A stretch of 64,000 nt of DNA, from the NCBI GenBank assembly GCA_905331475.1, contig CAJNYU010002403.1, positions 1 to 64,000 of the forward strand, read 5' to 3'. The DNA comes from Rotaria socialis (Eukaryota; Rotifera; Eurotatoria; Philodinida; Philodinidae). Made by a program: the position numbers and the translations under genes. The notes below the pieces were generated by a model that saw nothing but the letters and a program-made list of their open reading frames with translations, did no database searches and had not been told where the DNA came from. Shown here one piece after another: positions 30,072 through 41,972 of this stretch; within the stretch, counting starts at the first letter, position 1, and each line of letters opens with the position of its first letter.

Positions 30072-33000
30072 ATGTGGAAAAAGATCATTTTTATTCTAGC
30101 TCTATTTATTCTTTCTGTCACCGCCTTCGATCCTCCTGTAGAAAACGTAATCAAAGCCCTACGTTCTATTTGCACTGAGAAGTTCCTTGATGATCAGTGC
30201 CCATATGCCATAGCGTACGATATAGCTACACAATTGACCAGCCAATGGTATGATCATGATGGAAGATATGGTTTATGGTCGAATATATTAGCAAAAATCT
30301 GGTGGCAAAGCGGAGTAGGACTGTGGGCTTTAGCTGAATTTTTTAATACAATGGAAGGCAGAGGTATACATCTATAGATTAAGTCACTGAAACCGACGAT
30401 CCATGAATGTCATTTTAGCAACGGATAAACTCTACTTGGCTACACGTTGGGCAGCTATTGAAACAGCTAAGAATCGAAATAATTATGTGTTTACTGAATA
30501 TACTGACGACCAGGCATGGTGGGCCAATGGAGCTCTACGTCTTGAGCAGTACATTCGATCAACAGGTGATGCCACTGTTGAGTTACTAAAAGCAGCTCAA
30601 ATAGTCATCAACGACAACCTGAAACATGAAACAGAAACATGTGGTGGTGGGTGAGTAAATTATCACTGTATTTTTCTATAGTATCTCTTTGATTATTATA
30701 TCCTATTTGCATCAGCATTTATTGGTATCATGGTTTTTTGCGACCATTTCGAACAGCTAAGACAACTATTTCGAATGTTTTAACTATGTTCACAATGGCT
30801 ACAATGTTCTCCTTTACACATGATGCAACTCTACTTCATGGAGGCATACACGGTGGTGCCATTGATATTTATAATTGGTTGCTCACATCCGGATTACTCA
30901 ATGCGCAAACAGGCGATCAAAAAGATACATTGGATACCGCTCACGATAATTGTACACTTGTAGGAGGTGTGAGTAAGATTTTTCTTCAAAATACGACAAC
31001 TATCTATTGATTTAAAACTAATTTCAGTAATACTGTCTCTTTATTTCTATTTAGTCATTGACCTATGAGTATGGTGTACTTGTACAAGCACTTATAGCTC
31101 TTGAAAATGCAACAGGGCATGCACAGTATATTTCTGATGCAATGATCTTCATTCAAAACGCAATTAAAAAATTTACACAAAATAATATTATCTACGAAAA
31201 ATGTGACCAAACAAATACTTGTCAAGGTGATCAACTTGCATTTCGAGGTATGCTAATGATTCATTGATTATCTGTAATGTTTATGTAAATGAAAAACTAG
31301 TGCACTATAGCATATATTGAAACAGGTCAAAACGAAGCGAAAAGTCAGAGCATAACACCTGTAAGAGATACAGAAGAATTCAATGGTATATCATTATCAA
31401 GTTCAAAATTTCCGCAAATGAGGCATAAATAACCATGTTTCATATTACACTCTCTTGGAGATTGAACTTAAAACGGCAAAACAATTCTTGGATTTGAATA
31501 GCATCAACAATAAAACTAGTAATGATCTTAATTGATAATCATTTTCTCTGAAATCTTATGTAGTATATGAGTGAAGAGCGCCCCCATTGTACCGTTTGAG
31601 AAAAAAATCGAAAAAAATGAATTTCACGATAGGAACAAATTAAGTGTTGCATTTAATAGAGTGATGTCGAATGTGTATAAGAATGATATTTTCCCTATAC
31701 TTCCCCGTCGCACAAGGGAGCAGAGATGGGCAAGTCAAATCATTTTTGACTTGACTTGAAACTTTTAAGAAATGACGCAACTTGACTTGTGACCTGAATC
31801 AAAGCGACTATGATTTGGCTTGACTTGTGACTTGACCATACACAGAAAAGTCGAGTCAAAACAAAGAATGTATATACAGGTCCGGCAAAAAGTTCTGGGG
31901 CATTGAAAAATGGGATCTCAGTTTTCAGTATCCTATCGACATAAAGTTTACACATATAAAAAACATCATTATTGATTAACTTCTAAATTACCAGTCACAG
32001 TTGTGAAAGTTTTGTTCTTGATATAAAAAACAAAAAGAACAGAAGTTACTCAGCATTAACTTGTAATTTGAGCTTAACCATCGAAACCTTTGCATCACAG
32101 GACTCAATTGAACTATGATATTCGAAGTTGGTTTTTCCTTTTATGAACTATTTTCTTCTTGCAAACTGGAAGAAAGGCTACTCTGGTGTTACCCTATATT
32201 CTGTGAGAATTTCACGTTAGTTTGTTGTAATCTCTTTCGTATTTGTCTCGAAAGCTTGTTTCATTCAAAATCGTTTATAAAAAAAAGTATAATCGCATTT
32301 TGTAAATTTTTCAATCACCCTTTATAACATTTCTTTCGTGGATGGGTACATATTAGGGCTACATAACGGTTGGTTTTCCGGCTCTTAATAATCTCCGGTT
32401 CTGAAGTTATAAGAGGTGCAATAATATAAGCTACTATTCATTATAACTCCTGGCCAACTAAATATCTATACTGCGGATTAGTATTAATGATTCATGCCGA
32501 TCATGCGATATATGTTCACAAATTTTCAGTCTCATATGTCTTAAAATGACTGAGATATCAGACCAACATTTGTAGCTAACGACACGCCCCAGGACTTTTT
32601 GCCGCTGGACAATTTTTGTTTTATTTGCTTTTTCCTATTCGAAACAAAGTTTCAAGACTATGTCTTATAGCCTGAAAGCTCAACGAATAATATTTTCGTT
32701 ATACGCACCGAAATTTTATTCGAATGAGATTTTGAATAATGAGACTAAATTCTTCAATGTCCCAGAATTTTTTGCTCCACCTGTACATGAAGGGGTTTTA
32801 TTCACTTCAATTTCGGGTTTCTAGCTTGAAGTGTAGTGAAAAAATAGAAATGAAGATCAGTAGATATGTCTATAGAATTAATTCGCGTGAAATAAGATGA
32901 TGGCTCCTGAAATATGTATGAAATTTTCCTCAATTTTTATTGGACATTTCATTTTCCAAAAATCTGTTTAGCGGAAATACGTTGTTTTCTGTTTTTATAC

Positions 33001-35308
33001 TAATTACATTAATAAATAGTGTAGCAAACGATGGTAAAAATCTGATATGAATCAAAGAAAGAATGCTTTAGACAATTTGCCTTCAATTAAAGAAAACATG
33101 GAAAAAAATCGGATTGAACTTCAACTTGACTTGACTTGAGTCAAAAAATCGCTGACTTGTCCATGTCTGCAAGGGAGATTAACGATATGAATTAAGTTAG
33201 CATGGTGGTAATGGGTTTTTGCTTTCAAATAATAATTTTCTAACAAAAAATTCAAAAAATATTTATTGAACGTGTACAACTAAAAGGATCTCGGCAAGAT
33301 CCAGCGTGCTAAGTATAGGGACAGAAGGATGACCTTCTTTTTTTCTTGAATCTTTCGTCACTGATGATGGTGACGATCATCTTGTTGTTTCTTCGTTCAA
33401 TTTTTATTTTCTTATTACGTCGATAAGTAGCTTGGGTAATCGCTTTTTTTCCTATATTCTTTATCGAAAGTTTTTCAAATTAAACATTTCATTTTTATTC
33501 GAAATTTTTTTTTTTGATCATATGTAAAGGCATGTTTTCCTTTCATTTTTAACTGCTAAATTAAAATGGAGGACTGTTAGAATCAGAGTAATTAGCACAT
33601 TCGACATCTGTATTGATATGTATATCACATCCTTTAATGAAATTTATCAGACACTTGTGTCATAATCAATGATAATGACTCTAAAATACATCGTTTTATT
33701 GAAAGTCTTGTCAAATTAGCACTAGATACATGTTTTCGGATGCGGCCGACGCACAGAAATGATAATTTTGTCGAACAAGTATCGATACACATGCTATTTG
33801 TGCTTTAGTTACCTATATTGATCAATCTTAGTGCATAATTCCTTAGAAAAATCTCGCTCTACACTTTCTTACTAAAATTGATTATCCAACTCTTTGAGCT
33901 GAAAAAAGAGTCAAATTTTTTATAGTAAAGAGTCCATTTGTCATTGAATTACAGCAGTGCCAAAATTTAAAAACTCGCTCTACATTTTGTGTGAACATCA
34001 TTTTGTTTTGCTTATTTCAAATTTTTCTACTAATGAATTTTATTAAACGAACTTCGTTTTTTCGCCAAACTATTTCCCCCTCCTCTCTCTCTTTCATATT
34101 CGATCAAATTTTTTCCAATCGAATTACTTGAAATTGAAAGACAATGATTTTAATCTCGCTCTACACAAAAATGAAAAGTGTCTTAACGATTATATTTATT
34201 GCTTTTTGTTCCTAAAAAATTGTCAAGAGCTAAAATTTATGAGATATTCTGAAAGCTCGTGACGAGCTCTACAAATATAGCTAAAAATTCACGGAAACTG
34301 AAATAGCTAGAAACTTCATTTTTTTAGAAGTGAATGACCACCTTTAGAGCAGTAAAAGAAAATATCAAAATCGGTTGAGTACAACTCGACTTATAAACAT
34401 TTTTATTACCGAAACAGAACGGTACAATGGGCGCGCTCTTCATTCATACATTTTTCTTTTTGTGCAGGTGTCTTCTATCAAGGACTCGGTCGACTTTACG
34501 AACGAACGAAGGACGATCGAATAGCCAATGTTATTGAAGCATCGTATCTTGCTATGCTTTCACGCGTAATATGATCATCATCACATAATAAAGTATCTAT
34601 TATTAATATTTTCTATTTGTATAGAAAATCGGCAATCATTATCCACTTTCATTAATCAATGACAATAATAATTTTACAGGTTACGATCAAATTATTGTTA
34701 CTTTCGGCGATCTTAATCTTGCTTCAGCAATGATTAAAGTATATAAAAATAAATATGTGACATCTGAAAGTAAACCCAATATCGATCTGGCCATTCATGG
34801 ATTATTACCCTTCGATACAACGCAGCAGGGTCTCACTGGATGTGTTTGTGTTGGTAAGGTGTGATGCTATCTGATTTGTATTTCATGAATCGAATGCTCA
34901 AAAAGAGTACAGTATAGATATTTGTAGAACAACTAGCGTAAGAGCATAAGCTTGAGTCATGAGACTTTTTGTTTTATTAACAAAAGAAAAATATTGCAAT
35001 TCGCTGATTTAGACGACGGTTGTCCAAGAGAACATGAAGCGCAATGTTTCAATAATTCAGGTCACAAAGAGCCGACCAATCGAGATAACTGGAAGAGCAA
35101 GGTACAGAATCATTAGTCAATATTTTCTTTATGCACATGATATTCGTTGTTCATGACTTAGATCTCTGCGATTCTGGTCGCACCTGGACATCAAATGATG
35201 TTATTTAAATCGAAAGGTGCAGGTAGAAGTGATTGGCTGCAAAACAGTCTCTGGTACGTTGGTGATGATTTCAACAAAAATATCGATGCGATAGATATCG
35301 ATTATTGA
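30072..35308 (+). CDS. GH76 alpha-1,6-mannanase, secreted, eight exons
   Basis: Coding exons: 30072-30363, 30419-30650, 30716-30968, 31055-31247, 34468-34565, 34625-34853, 35013-35101 and 35162-35308. Together they give 510 residues with no stop; every join is GT-AG and in phase. A signal peptide (about 1-18) starts the protein. GH76 signatures: WWQSGVGLWALAEF, the catalytic Asp pair in EYTDDQAWWANGALRLEQY, CGGG then YWYHGF, LTYEYGVLVQALIALENATG, and DQLAFRG joined across the long intron to VFYQGLGRLYERT. The family hydrolyses alpha-1,6-mannan backbones of fungal or yeast walls, so a role in digesting fungal food is plausible. Introns are mostly 55-86 bp, one is 159 bp, and the fourth (31248-34467) is 3,220 bp because of nested transposons. 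GH76 is mainly bacterial and fungal, so ancient gene transfer with later intron gain is likely. Confidence 0.85.
31721..33169. mobile_element. hAT-like element nested in the intron, perfect TSD CAAGGGAG
   Basis: Ends CAGAGATGGGCAAGTCA and complement CAGACATGGACAAGTCA, flanked by a perfect 8-bp duplication CAAGGGAG (31713-31720 and 33170-33177). Subterminal regions repeat TTGACTTGACTTG. It contains a further element (31877-32783). No transposase is recognised. Confidence 0.85.
31877..32783. mobile_element. Mariner-like element nested at third level
   Basis: Ends CAGGTCCGGCAAAAAGTTCT and complement CAGGTGGAGCAAAAAATTCT, each bordered by TA (31875-31876 and 32784-32785). A third inverted copy of the end sequence (complement GGCAAAAAGTCCTGGGGC) lies at about 32583-32607, suggesting an internal rearrangement or a composite of two deletion derivatives. 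Non-coding by eye. Confidence 0.7.
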
Positions 35309-35563
35309 AAGACATAAAAGAGTTGATTGTAATTTTGCTTGTTGACCTATATTCATGAAGTTATAAGTAACCGATAGATGAGAATTTCTGTAATTTTCTT
35401 CTTATGCATTTACATCTGTGCTCATTCAAATCATTAATTTTTTGTATTCAGTCATTAAAATAATTGATGCCTATCATATATTAATCCATATGTCAACAGT
35501 TTCAGTTCAGTGAAAAAAAGAGTTTTAGAGTACTGATGGTGCGTGGGTGGGTGTTGGTGTAGG

Positions 35564-37615
35564 TGCACTAAAAACAAAAAGGGTACCGTACCGAAGTTAA
35601 AAAGGTTTTGAATTTTGAAACGAATTCTAAACCTTTTCAAGTATCGTACGACACTGGTTTAGTATGAAACTTATTCCAATAGACAAACTTAAAATTAGGT
35701 TTCACAGATTAAATTCCGCAATACCAATTTAATCGTAGAGCTGTCATCAAGCCGGCGTACTAAGTCACCGGAAATATGGAATTCAAATCTGTTTTGCCTT
35801 TTACATTATACTAAAGTAGAATAGGAGTTTGGTTGAGAGCAGCACTATTGACCCAAGTTATCCTTTTCTTGCGTCAGAAATCTTTACGTCAATCATCAAA
35901 CTCCAAAAGCCCATATTATCAAATATATTCCTGACACAGAAAAGGAATAAACGGGGTCAATAATGCTGTTCTCAATTAGTTTATCACTCTACTTCAAGAT
36001 AATATAAACAGATCAACTCATCTTGAATTTCATATTTTCCGATAACCAAACAGGCCGTTATAATGGCAGTTCTGCTTTACAGAACTCGATACGTAAAGTT
36101 AAAACGTCAGATGTGCATGAGTATCATCGCAAACTCTTTCTATTATTTCAAATTCACCCAAATTAAGGTCGATTCTCCCAGAATTGCCGTTCGGAACGGG
36201 TTCAAAATGCTCTTTCTAGTTGCCTAATATTAGCTTTAGAGATTAAGACTCTAGGGAATGCACGATGAGACGTTCAAAATGTAGCAAGAGAATACCAAGC
36301 GAACAACCTTACTTCATTGGCTTTACATAAGACACAAATAGAAAATATTTCGATGAATTAGCCAGACTTGCCAACTATTAAAAGCACTAGACCATAACCA
36401 GACTATTGACTTGAATAATCCGAACCGAGCCAAAGTTTAAATATGACATCCGTATCGATATCGATACTTCGGTTTAATAATCATGCAATAGAAAAAAAAT
36501 GATCGTAGTGTTTGCGTTGAAATTATTTTCAACTTGTTTAGTTGGGCAATCTGAATGAAAGAAACATATGTGGAGGCTAGCTATAAGTAAATATTTCCAA
36601 ATAATAATCTACAACAATGAAAAAGCGCCTATACTGTTCAATGTAGAATGACTTGAAATACCGCTCGGTTGCATAGTGATTTGTGCAAAGAAAAGAATTT
36701 TCGAAGTTAAATTTAGCTTGAAGTGAAAGTTTATATATAACACGCTACAACAAAGAAAAGAAGAAAGTTATTATGTAAAAATGTTGAGTTACCTGAAATA
36801 TTGTTAAGGTGAACGACTTGGACGAAAGAAGCTTTTTGAAAATTGAATGAAACCTAAAGAGAGTATTTTGATCTAATAATATAAGATAAAGATATAGTTA
36901 TAGGGTGAATGTAGAATTACCTGAAATAATGTTGAATGGAATGACTTGAAAGAAATTTAACCCTTTCAATATAAAATATAACTTCAAATATAAATTCTAG
37001 TAATCTATGGCAGAAGAAGAAGAAACAAATATAATTGTTGCAAGTAAAATTGTCTTATTTGTTCACCTCAAATATTTGAAGAGCAATGTGATTATTGAAT
37101 GTAACTTGAGATAAATGTTTGAATTGGGTAATCTAAAACAGAAAAACAAAAATTGCCATTCAAAAGATGGAATTACCTGGCAAATAGTTCCGTTGGACAA
37201 TGTGTAAAAAGCCAATGATGTTGGCTCTAAATATACATTCATGTAAACGTTGAATTTGAAAAGTCTATAATGGATAGCTGAGATCGATAGTTTTAAGGAT
37301 AAGCGTACATCAGGGAGGGTTGTGATGGCGAACTTAAAAGAAAAGTACTTCAATTTTTCAGTTGGAGGAACCTATTAGAGGTATATTACGCGAAACGTGC
37401 AAGGGTTTCATACAAAACTTGACTCAACTTTGACTTTCACAAAAGTATGGTACGAAACCTCTGTCACTCCAGAACCTTATAAAACGATCGCACCGAACTT
37501 TTTCTAGTACTAAACCTACAAAACGTTTCGCAGGTCCATACCATAGCTCTAAGGGTTTAATAAGGTACCACCAAACCTTAAAATTTCCGTACAGCACCTT
37601 TATTTTTTTCAGTGC
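35564..37615. mobile_element. 2-kb element with ~45-bp inverted ends and internal repeats
   Basis: GCACTAAAAACAAAAAGGGT at the left corresponds to the complement GCACTGAAAAAAATAAAGG at the right, and similarity continues to AAGGTTT. Inside, TTACCTGAAATA-type segments recur at about 36645, 36789, 36917 and 37171, a loose ~130-bp tandem repeat. No coding recognised; no target duplication found. Confidence 0.5.
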
Positions 37616-37621
37616 AGGGAG

Positions 37622-37790
37622 TCCCCTGACGAATCCCCGGGTAGTTATCTGGCCAAAATGGATGAAATATCTAATTACTAATAAATTTTTCTTAATCTTT
37701 TAAAATTTAAAAGAATTAAAAAGTGTTTTTTTATTTAAAAAAATCTCATCAATTCTCCCCAGGGAGTCGTCAGGGGAGAGTGAATTAGGG
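37622..37790. mobile_element. Small MITE with ends CCCCTGACGA
   Basis: GTCCCCTGACGAATCCCCGG near the left is mirrored by CCCAGGGAGTCGTCAGGGG at the right. About 170 bp, AT-rich middle. It abuts the right end of the preceding 2-kb element. Confidence 0.5.
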
Positions 37791-37799
37791 TTAAGAAGA

Positions 37800-38390
37800 C
37801 ACTTAATATATTATTCTTTTGTACAGGATCAAATCAAGGTGAGACAATGTGAGCTAAAAACTATAGATAATTATCATATTGCCGTTAGTCATCATTAAAA
37901 CATGGCTAAACAATTTTTCAATAATTTTAGAAAAAACAATTGACATGTGCAAATCATTTTAAGCAACATCTCTCTTTTAGAATGTATATCAAAGTTGTAA
38001 GGTCACTCGTTTTCTTCAGTTTTGTTCATCGTAATCTCCCAAATTCGTGTAGAAAAAATATTACCCTGATGGTACTTTGATGCATGACTTTTTGCAGCCT
38101 TGTGACTAACGTAAAAGAATTTCTATTATATATATCAGATGTTCTGTAAACTTGACTAAAGCTAAGAGATATAATGTAAGACATAGAACTAAGTCACCAG
38201 TTGTAAAAATTCATCGAGAATTACCATAATTTAATACAATGCGAAAGGAATTTATATAAACATGAATCAAGTGAAGAAAAATTTAATTCAATAGAACGAA
38301 GGTAACTGTTACAAAAGTATATTTTCTTCATTTTAATCATGTAAATCGTTCGATTTTACTGATATTATTTATTCATTCAATTGAATACAC
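37800..38390. other. Spacer without recognised features
   Basis: AT-rich, no coding or repeat structure noted on either strand. Confidence 0.35.
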
Positions 38391-38707
38391 CCAGGTCGTG
38401 GACGTACGGCGGGAAACGGCCGGAAAGCACAGGAAAGCGCTGGAAAGTGGAAGCAGTATTCCAGTTGGAAGTTACCGGATTTTCTTCCTGTAGGTTCCGA
38501 TCAACTTCCAGATGTAAAACACAGAAAACTGACCGGAAAACACAGGAAACTGACCGGAATCCACAGGAAAAAAATCCGGTAACTTCCAACTGGAATACTG
38601 CTTCCAGTTTCCAGTGTTTTCCCGTGCTTTCCGGCCAGATACGGTAATTTTTCCGCATCTTTCCGGCCGGTTCCTACAGTATCCGTCCTCCGGAATCATT
38701 GACCTGG
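38391..38707. mobile_element. Foldback MITE rich in GGAAA words
   Basis: CCAGGTC at the left tip is inverted as GACCTGG at the right. Arms such as CCGGAAAGCACAGGAAA, GGAAGCAGTATTCCAGTTGG and AAGTTACCGGATTTT are mirrored across a centre near 38520-38540. Open frames on both strands here are a consequence of the palindrome, not genes. Confidence 0.65.
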
Positions 38708-39335
38708 GCATCAATCGATCTCATTTAGCAAAAGAAAGCGTTTTTTTTCTACAGTGAAAACAAGGCTGTTGCATCGATTAGACAACTTTTGAACACTAGA
38801 CTTAAAGAGTTAATATCAAAGCTGACATTTCAAACTGGTAAATTCATACAGCTTGCATCAGTTTCTCTATAAGACAGGATATTCAAATAAAAAATGTTGC
38901 GAAGAATGATTCAAATCAACAGTACTTTAACTCATCTGAGTCACTCCATATTCGTCGTTGCTATACAGATGAGTCAAGGGAGGATTCACACATACCATTT
39001 CTATATGATGAATGCTAATAAAAGTGAGTTAGGATTGTTGTCAATATTTCTGTTTCAGGGATGTTTTTCTCTCGACTGACACATCGCATTCCCCATAAGC
39101 TTTTATTCTGTGTTCGCATTAGTCAATTTTTACTCGAAGACTATTTTTTATACACAGATTACGTATATAAAATTTGTGCTATGTTGATTTTACCGGCTTA
39201 CCGGGATGCCAAAGATCTACTTATATCCCTTACTAGCAGTTTAATGTTCTCATCGGCATCTGAAAACTTCAGTGTAAGTTTATAGAACTCAGTCATGTTC
39301 ATAAAATGATCGTGTCTGATGATGAAGTCAGTTGA
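38708..39335. other. Spacer without recognised gene
   Basis: Short open frames (38894-39079 and 39061-39285) lack family signatures. Confidence 0.3.
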
Positions 39336-39475
39336 GAAATTAAGTATTGCGTTAACACTTAATATTAAGTAATTAAGTGACTAACGCAAACATTTTTTAT
39401 TAATATTAAGTGTTAAGTAAAATCACTTAATTAAATCTCTTAATTAACTCCAATTAACATTAACGGTTCACCCCT
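39336..39475. repeat. AT-rich palindromic repeat (TTAAGTGTTAA words)
   Basis: Multiple inverted and direct copies of TTAAGTGATTAA/AACACTTAAT. It abuts the right-hand GT15 fragment exactly where that gene is cut, so it may mark the insertion or deletion point. Confidence 0.45.
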
Positions 39476-39672
39476 ACTTAGTACACATGATAATATTTGT
39501 TGACGCATAATTGAAGTGAAATTTTCATCATGAAATATGATAAATGGATATGAATAAATACCATTAATTCGATGAAAATAGAGAAAAGAGTGCATCATAT
39601 TGATTGTGAGAGAGATGGAATGATTAGTATTGCGAATCAATGCTACAACGACACCTCGAACAGAGGATCTGA
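39476..39672 (-). pseudogene. GT15 mannosyltransferase fragment (N-terminal third)
   Basis: Encodes the segment RGVVVALIRNTNHSISLTIN and then YPFIIFHDENFTSIMRQQIL SCVL (two adjoining pieces), closely matching residues about 47-106 of the intact paralogue at 40968-41972. The anchor and the entire catalytic remainder are gone. Remnant of the same tandem family. Confidence 0.7.
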
Positions 39673-39982
39673 GTAGACAATAGCCAAGCCATTTTGGGAT
39701 TTTGAAAAAGACAAAGTCATTAAAATTTGAAATAATATACCCGATATAACAATAATTAAAACCAACCGCAAATATCGATGCATTCGAACGGTCATAAATG
39801 TTTTTCCCTAAAGGATTAAATATGCCTCTTCTATATGTTGCTGAAGTGGTTTGAATGCGATTAAAGGAATAAATTCGACTGTCACATGGAAGCTGAAAAG
39901 ATGAATTTTTTTTGCCCGCGTTGCATGTAAGTTAATTAAGGAGTAGATAGAAATTTTGTTCAAATGGTGGATGAAAGAAAAC

Positions 39983-40670
39983 ACGTTAGGGAAGTTAGCA
40001 CAAGATTCGAGTTTTTCCAGCCCGGATTCGCCTATATGGTTGTGTTGAATTTCATTTTCGTTGTGTTGGATGCAGAATTTTGCGCTGAATCGAATGGCGT
40101 AATTTTTAAAGGTGGTTGCCGATCAAAATCTGGCACTTTACCTGGAAATACTGCTTTTTCTGAAAATCTTGTAGAAGTAATTCCAGCCCGGATTCGCTGC
40201 TTTAGCTGTGTTGAATCTGAAAATGGTTGTGTTGAATTCAGAATGAAATTCTGCATCGAATAATGTTAAATTTGTATGGGGTCATCGACCAAAATTCTTC
40301 GACTTGGATGGGGTTGGAATATAGATTTAGAGGGATGACTTGGGTGAGACCAGAAATTTTTCGATCGATGACCCCATACAAGTTTAGCATCATTCGATGT
40401 AGAATTTCATTCTGAATTCAACACAATCATTTTCAGAACCAACACAGCTACAGCAGCGAATCCGGGCTGGAATTACTTCTACAAGATTTTCAGAAAAAGC
40501 AGTATTTCCAGGTAAAGCGCCAGATTTTGATCGGCAACCCCCTTTAAAAATTACATCATTCGATTCAGCACAAAATTCTGCATCCAACACAACGAAAATG
40601 AAATTCAACACAATCATATAGGCGAATCCGGGCTGGAAAAGCTCGAATCTTGTGCTAACTTCCCCAACGT
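39983..40670. mobile_element. Large foldback element, ~300-bp arms, perfect TSD AAGAAAAC
   Basis: Two nearly identical inverted arms (39983 to about 40300 and about 40350-40670) flank a short centre. The tips are ACGTTAGGGAAGTTAGC and complement ACGTTGGGGAAGTTAGC. Flanked by a perfect 8-bp duplication AAGAAAAC (39975-39982 and 40671-40678). The arms are open in matching frames on opposite strands (about 100 residues each), with the same peptide from both arms, a product of symmetry. Long arms and an 8-bp duplication fit a Mutator-like or foldback class; the tips do not look like typical hAT ends. Confidence 0.85.
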
Positions 40671-40967
40671 AAGAAAACGGAGTAAGATTTAATTTTAGAT
40701 GTCGCACATGAATGACTAGAAGATGTTCTTTACTAACTATTGCAAGAGCGAGGATACTACGAATTATGTAACAAAAGCTTGATATGAGAGAGAGTGTGAG
40801 CTACAATGTTCTTTTATCGAAGAATATTTAATCAACTACTCATGAGTATAGTTGTTATGGATAACACATTTTTTTTGTGCATGATTCAGAAATATTTTAT
40901 CGATATTAGATGTCGAAATATATATTTCAGTGATAAGAAAAACTATAAGACCAGTGATGTGGTTTTG

Positions 40968-41972
40968 TTAGGATAAATTTATTCGTATTAATTCGTGTCG
41001 GCTACCCCTAATAACTGTCAATTGTTCACACGATTTACTTAACTCTTGATTGAATCCTTTCACCACATGAAATTGATAGTGCAATTGCCCTGATGGCATC
41101 AAATGCAGATTATGGCCATATGGAATATTCGTGACGTGTTCTACTTTAGCTTGACTATCAATTTGAAGCATAGCTGAATGAGCACATCCATCGCCAACAT
41201 ATTCTCGAAGCATTAGATCATCATACATTAGTTCACGAACAAAATTTTGAACTGGTTTCGATTCATAGAACCATTTCAAACGAATCACAAAGAAATTATT
41301 ATAAATACAATCACGTCGAAGTATTGCTGTGTTCAAGAAACGTCGTAGGATAGGCTCTATTTCTTTGATTGGTTCATTATATGTAGATCGATACATATAA
41401 TCTAATTTTCGACTATACATATATAGAAACGGATCTTTTTTGATAGTATCTGAAAAGTACGAATCGTCGTCCATTCTCATTAGATAATCATATTTTCCTT
41501 GAATGATTGCAGGATGATAGAATACATCATAAGTCCAAAATCGACACATTAAACGATATCCGATTGATTTATCGGATCTTGATTTTTGATTTGGTTTTAC
41601 TGTTGTTTGAAAATCAGCAAGAACAAAAGAAATTTCTATTGGCTTTTTAGTTTGCAATATGCATGATAATATTTGCTGACGCATAACCGGCGTTAAATTT
41701 TCATCATGAAATATGAGAAATGGATATGGAAAACTATCATTGTTTGGAAAAAAATAAATAACAGAATTGACCATGTTTATTGTGAGAGAAATTGATCGAT
41801 TGGTACTACGAATCAAACTTACTATAACTCCTCGAGATGCAGGATTTGAGGAGTTAGTAGTAGGGTCTCGTTTGTGTATTGCATGCCGATAAACATCATA
41901 AGATAGAAAAACACTGACCAAAATAAGAACAATCAAAACCATTCTCAAGACTGATGATATTGGACTAGTCAT
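40968..41972 (-). CDS. GT15 (KRE2/MNT1-like) alpha-1,2-mannosyltransferase, copy A
   Basis: A 334-residue intronless type II membrane protein, probably in the Golgi, adding alpha-1,2-mannose to glycoproteins or glycolipids. Membrane anchor at about 8-25; stem to about 47. Family-like blocks: YPFLIFHDEN (83-92), GYRLMCRFW (138-146), YDYLMRMDDDSYF (161-173, the position of the nucleotide-sugar/metal region), YNNFFVIRLKWFYES (224-238), GDGCAHSAML (260-269) and YGHN (285-288). GT15 is typically fungal; I know of no standard animal member, so transfer followed by tandem duplication is likely. The order on the minus strand is D, C, (pseudo), B+GT14, A. All blocks are intact. The assignment to GT15 rests on motif order, not a search. 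Confidence 0.75.
   Translation of the reverse strand: MTSPISSVLRMVLIVLILVSVFLSYDVYRHAIHKRDPTTNSSNPASRGVIVSLIRSTNRSISLTINMVNSVIYFFPNNDSFPYPFLIFHDENLTPVMRQQILSCILQTKKPIEISFVLADFQTTVKPNQKSRSDKSIGYRLMCRFWTYDVFYHPAIIQGKYDYLMRMDDDSYFSDTIKKDPFLYMYSRKLDYMYRSTYNEPIKEIEPILRRFLNTAILRRDCIYNNFFVIRLKWFYESKPVQNFVRELMYDDLMLREYVGDGCAHSAMLQIDSQAKVEHVTNIPYGHNLHLMPSGQLHYQFHVVKGFNQELSKSCEQLTVIRGSRHELIRINLS

Larger units (their letters stand above)
31568..34446. mobile_element. Outer transposon in the GH76 intron (TA-flanked)
   Basis: Inverted ends TGAGTGAAGAGCGC and complement TGAATGAAGAGCGC, continuing through CCCATTGTACCGTT on both sides, and flanked by TA. Without the inserted hAT copy its own length is about 1.4 kb. 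No transposase is recognised. CTCGCTCTACA occurs three times in its right part (about 33852, 33973, 34157). TA flanks suggest a Tc1/mariner-type element, but this is not proven. Confidence 0.65.

Noticed and set aside
35536..35566. GT-rich stretch GTGGGTGGGTGTTGGTGTAGG as an interstitial telomere
   Set aside because: Units are not TGTGGG in register, no C-rich partner or cut gene lies nearby, and it abuts a transposon end.
38377..38714. Overlapping open frames on both strands (80-93 residues)
   Set aside because: They lie in a palindromic MITE; the peptides are mirror products of the inverted arms.
39964..40707. Two ~100-residue frames on opposite strands as a gene pair
   Set aside because: Both are the same arm of a foldback element read from each side; no start context or domain supports a gene.
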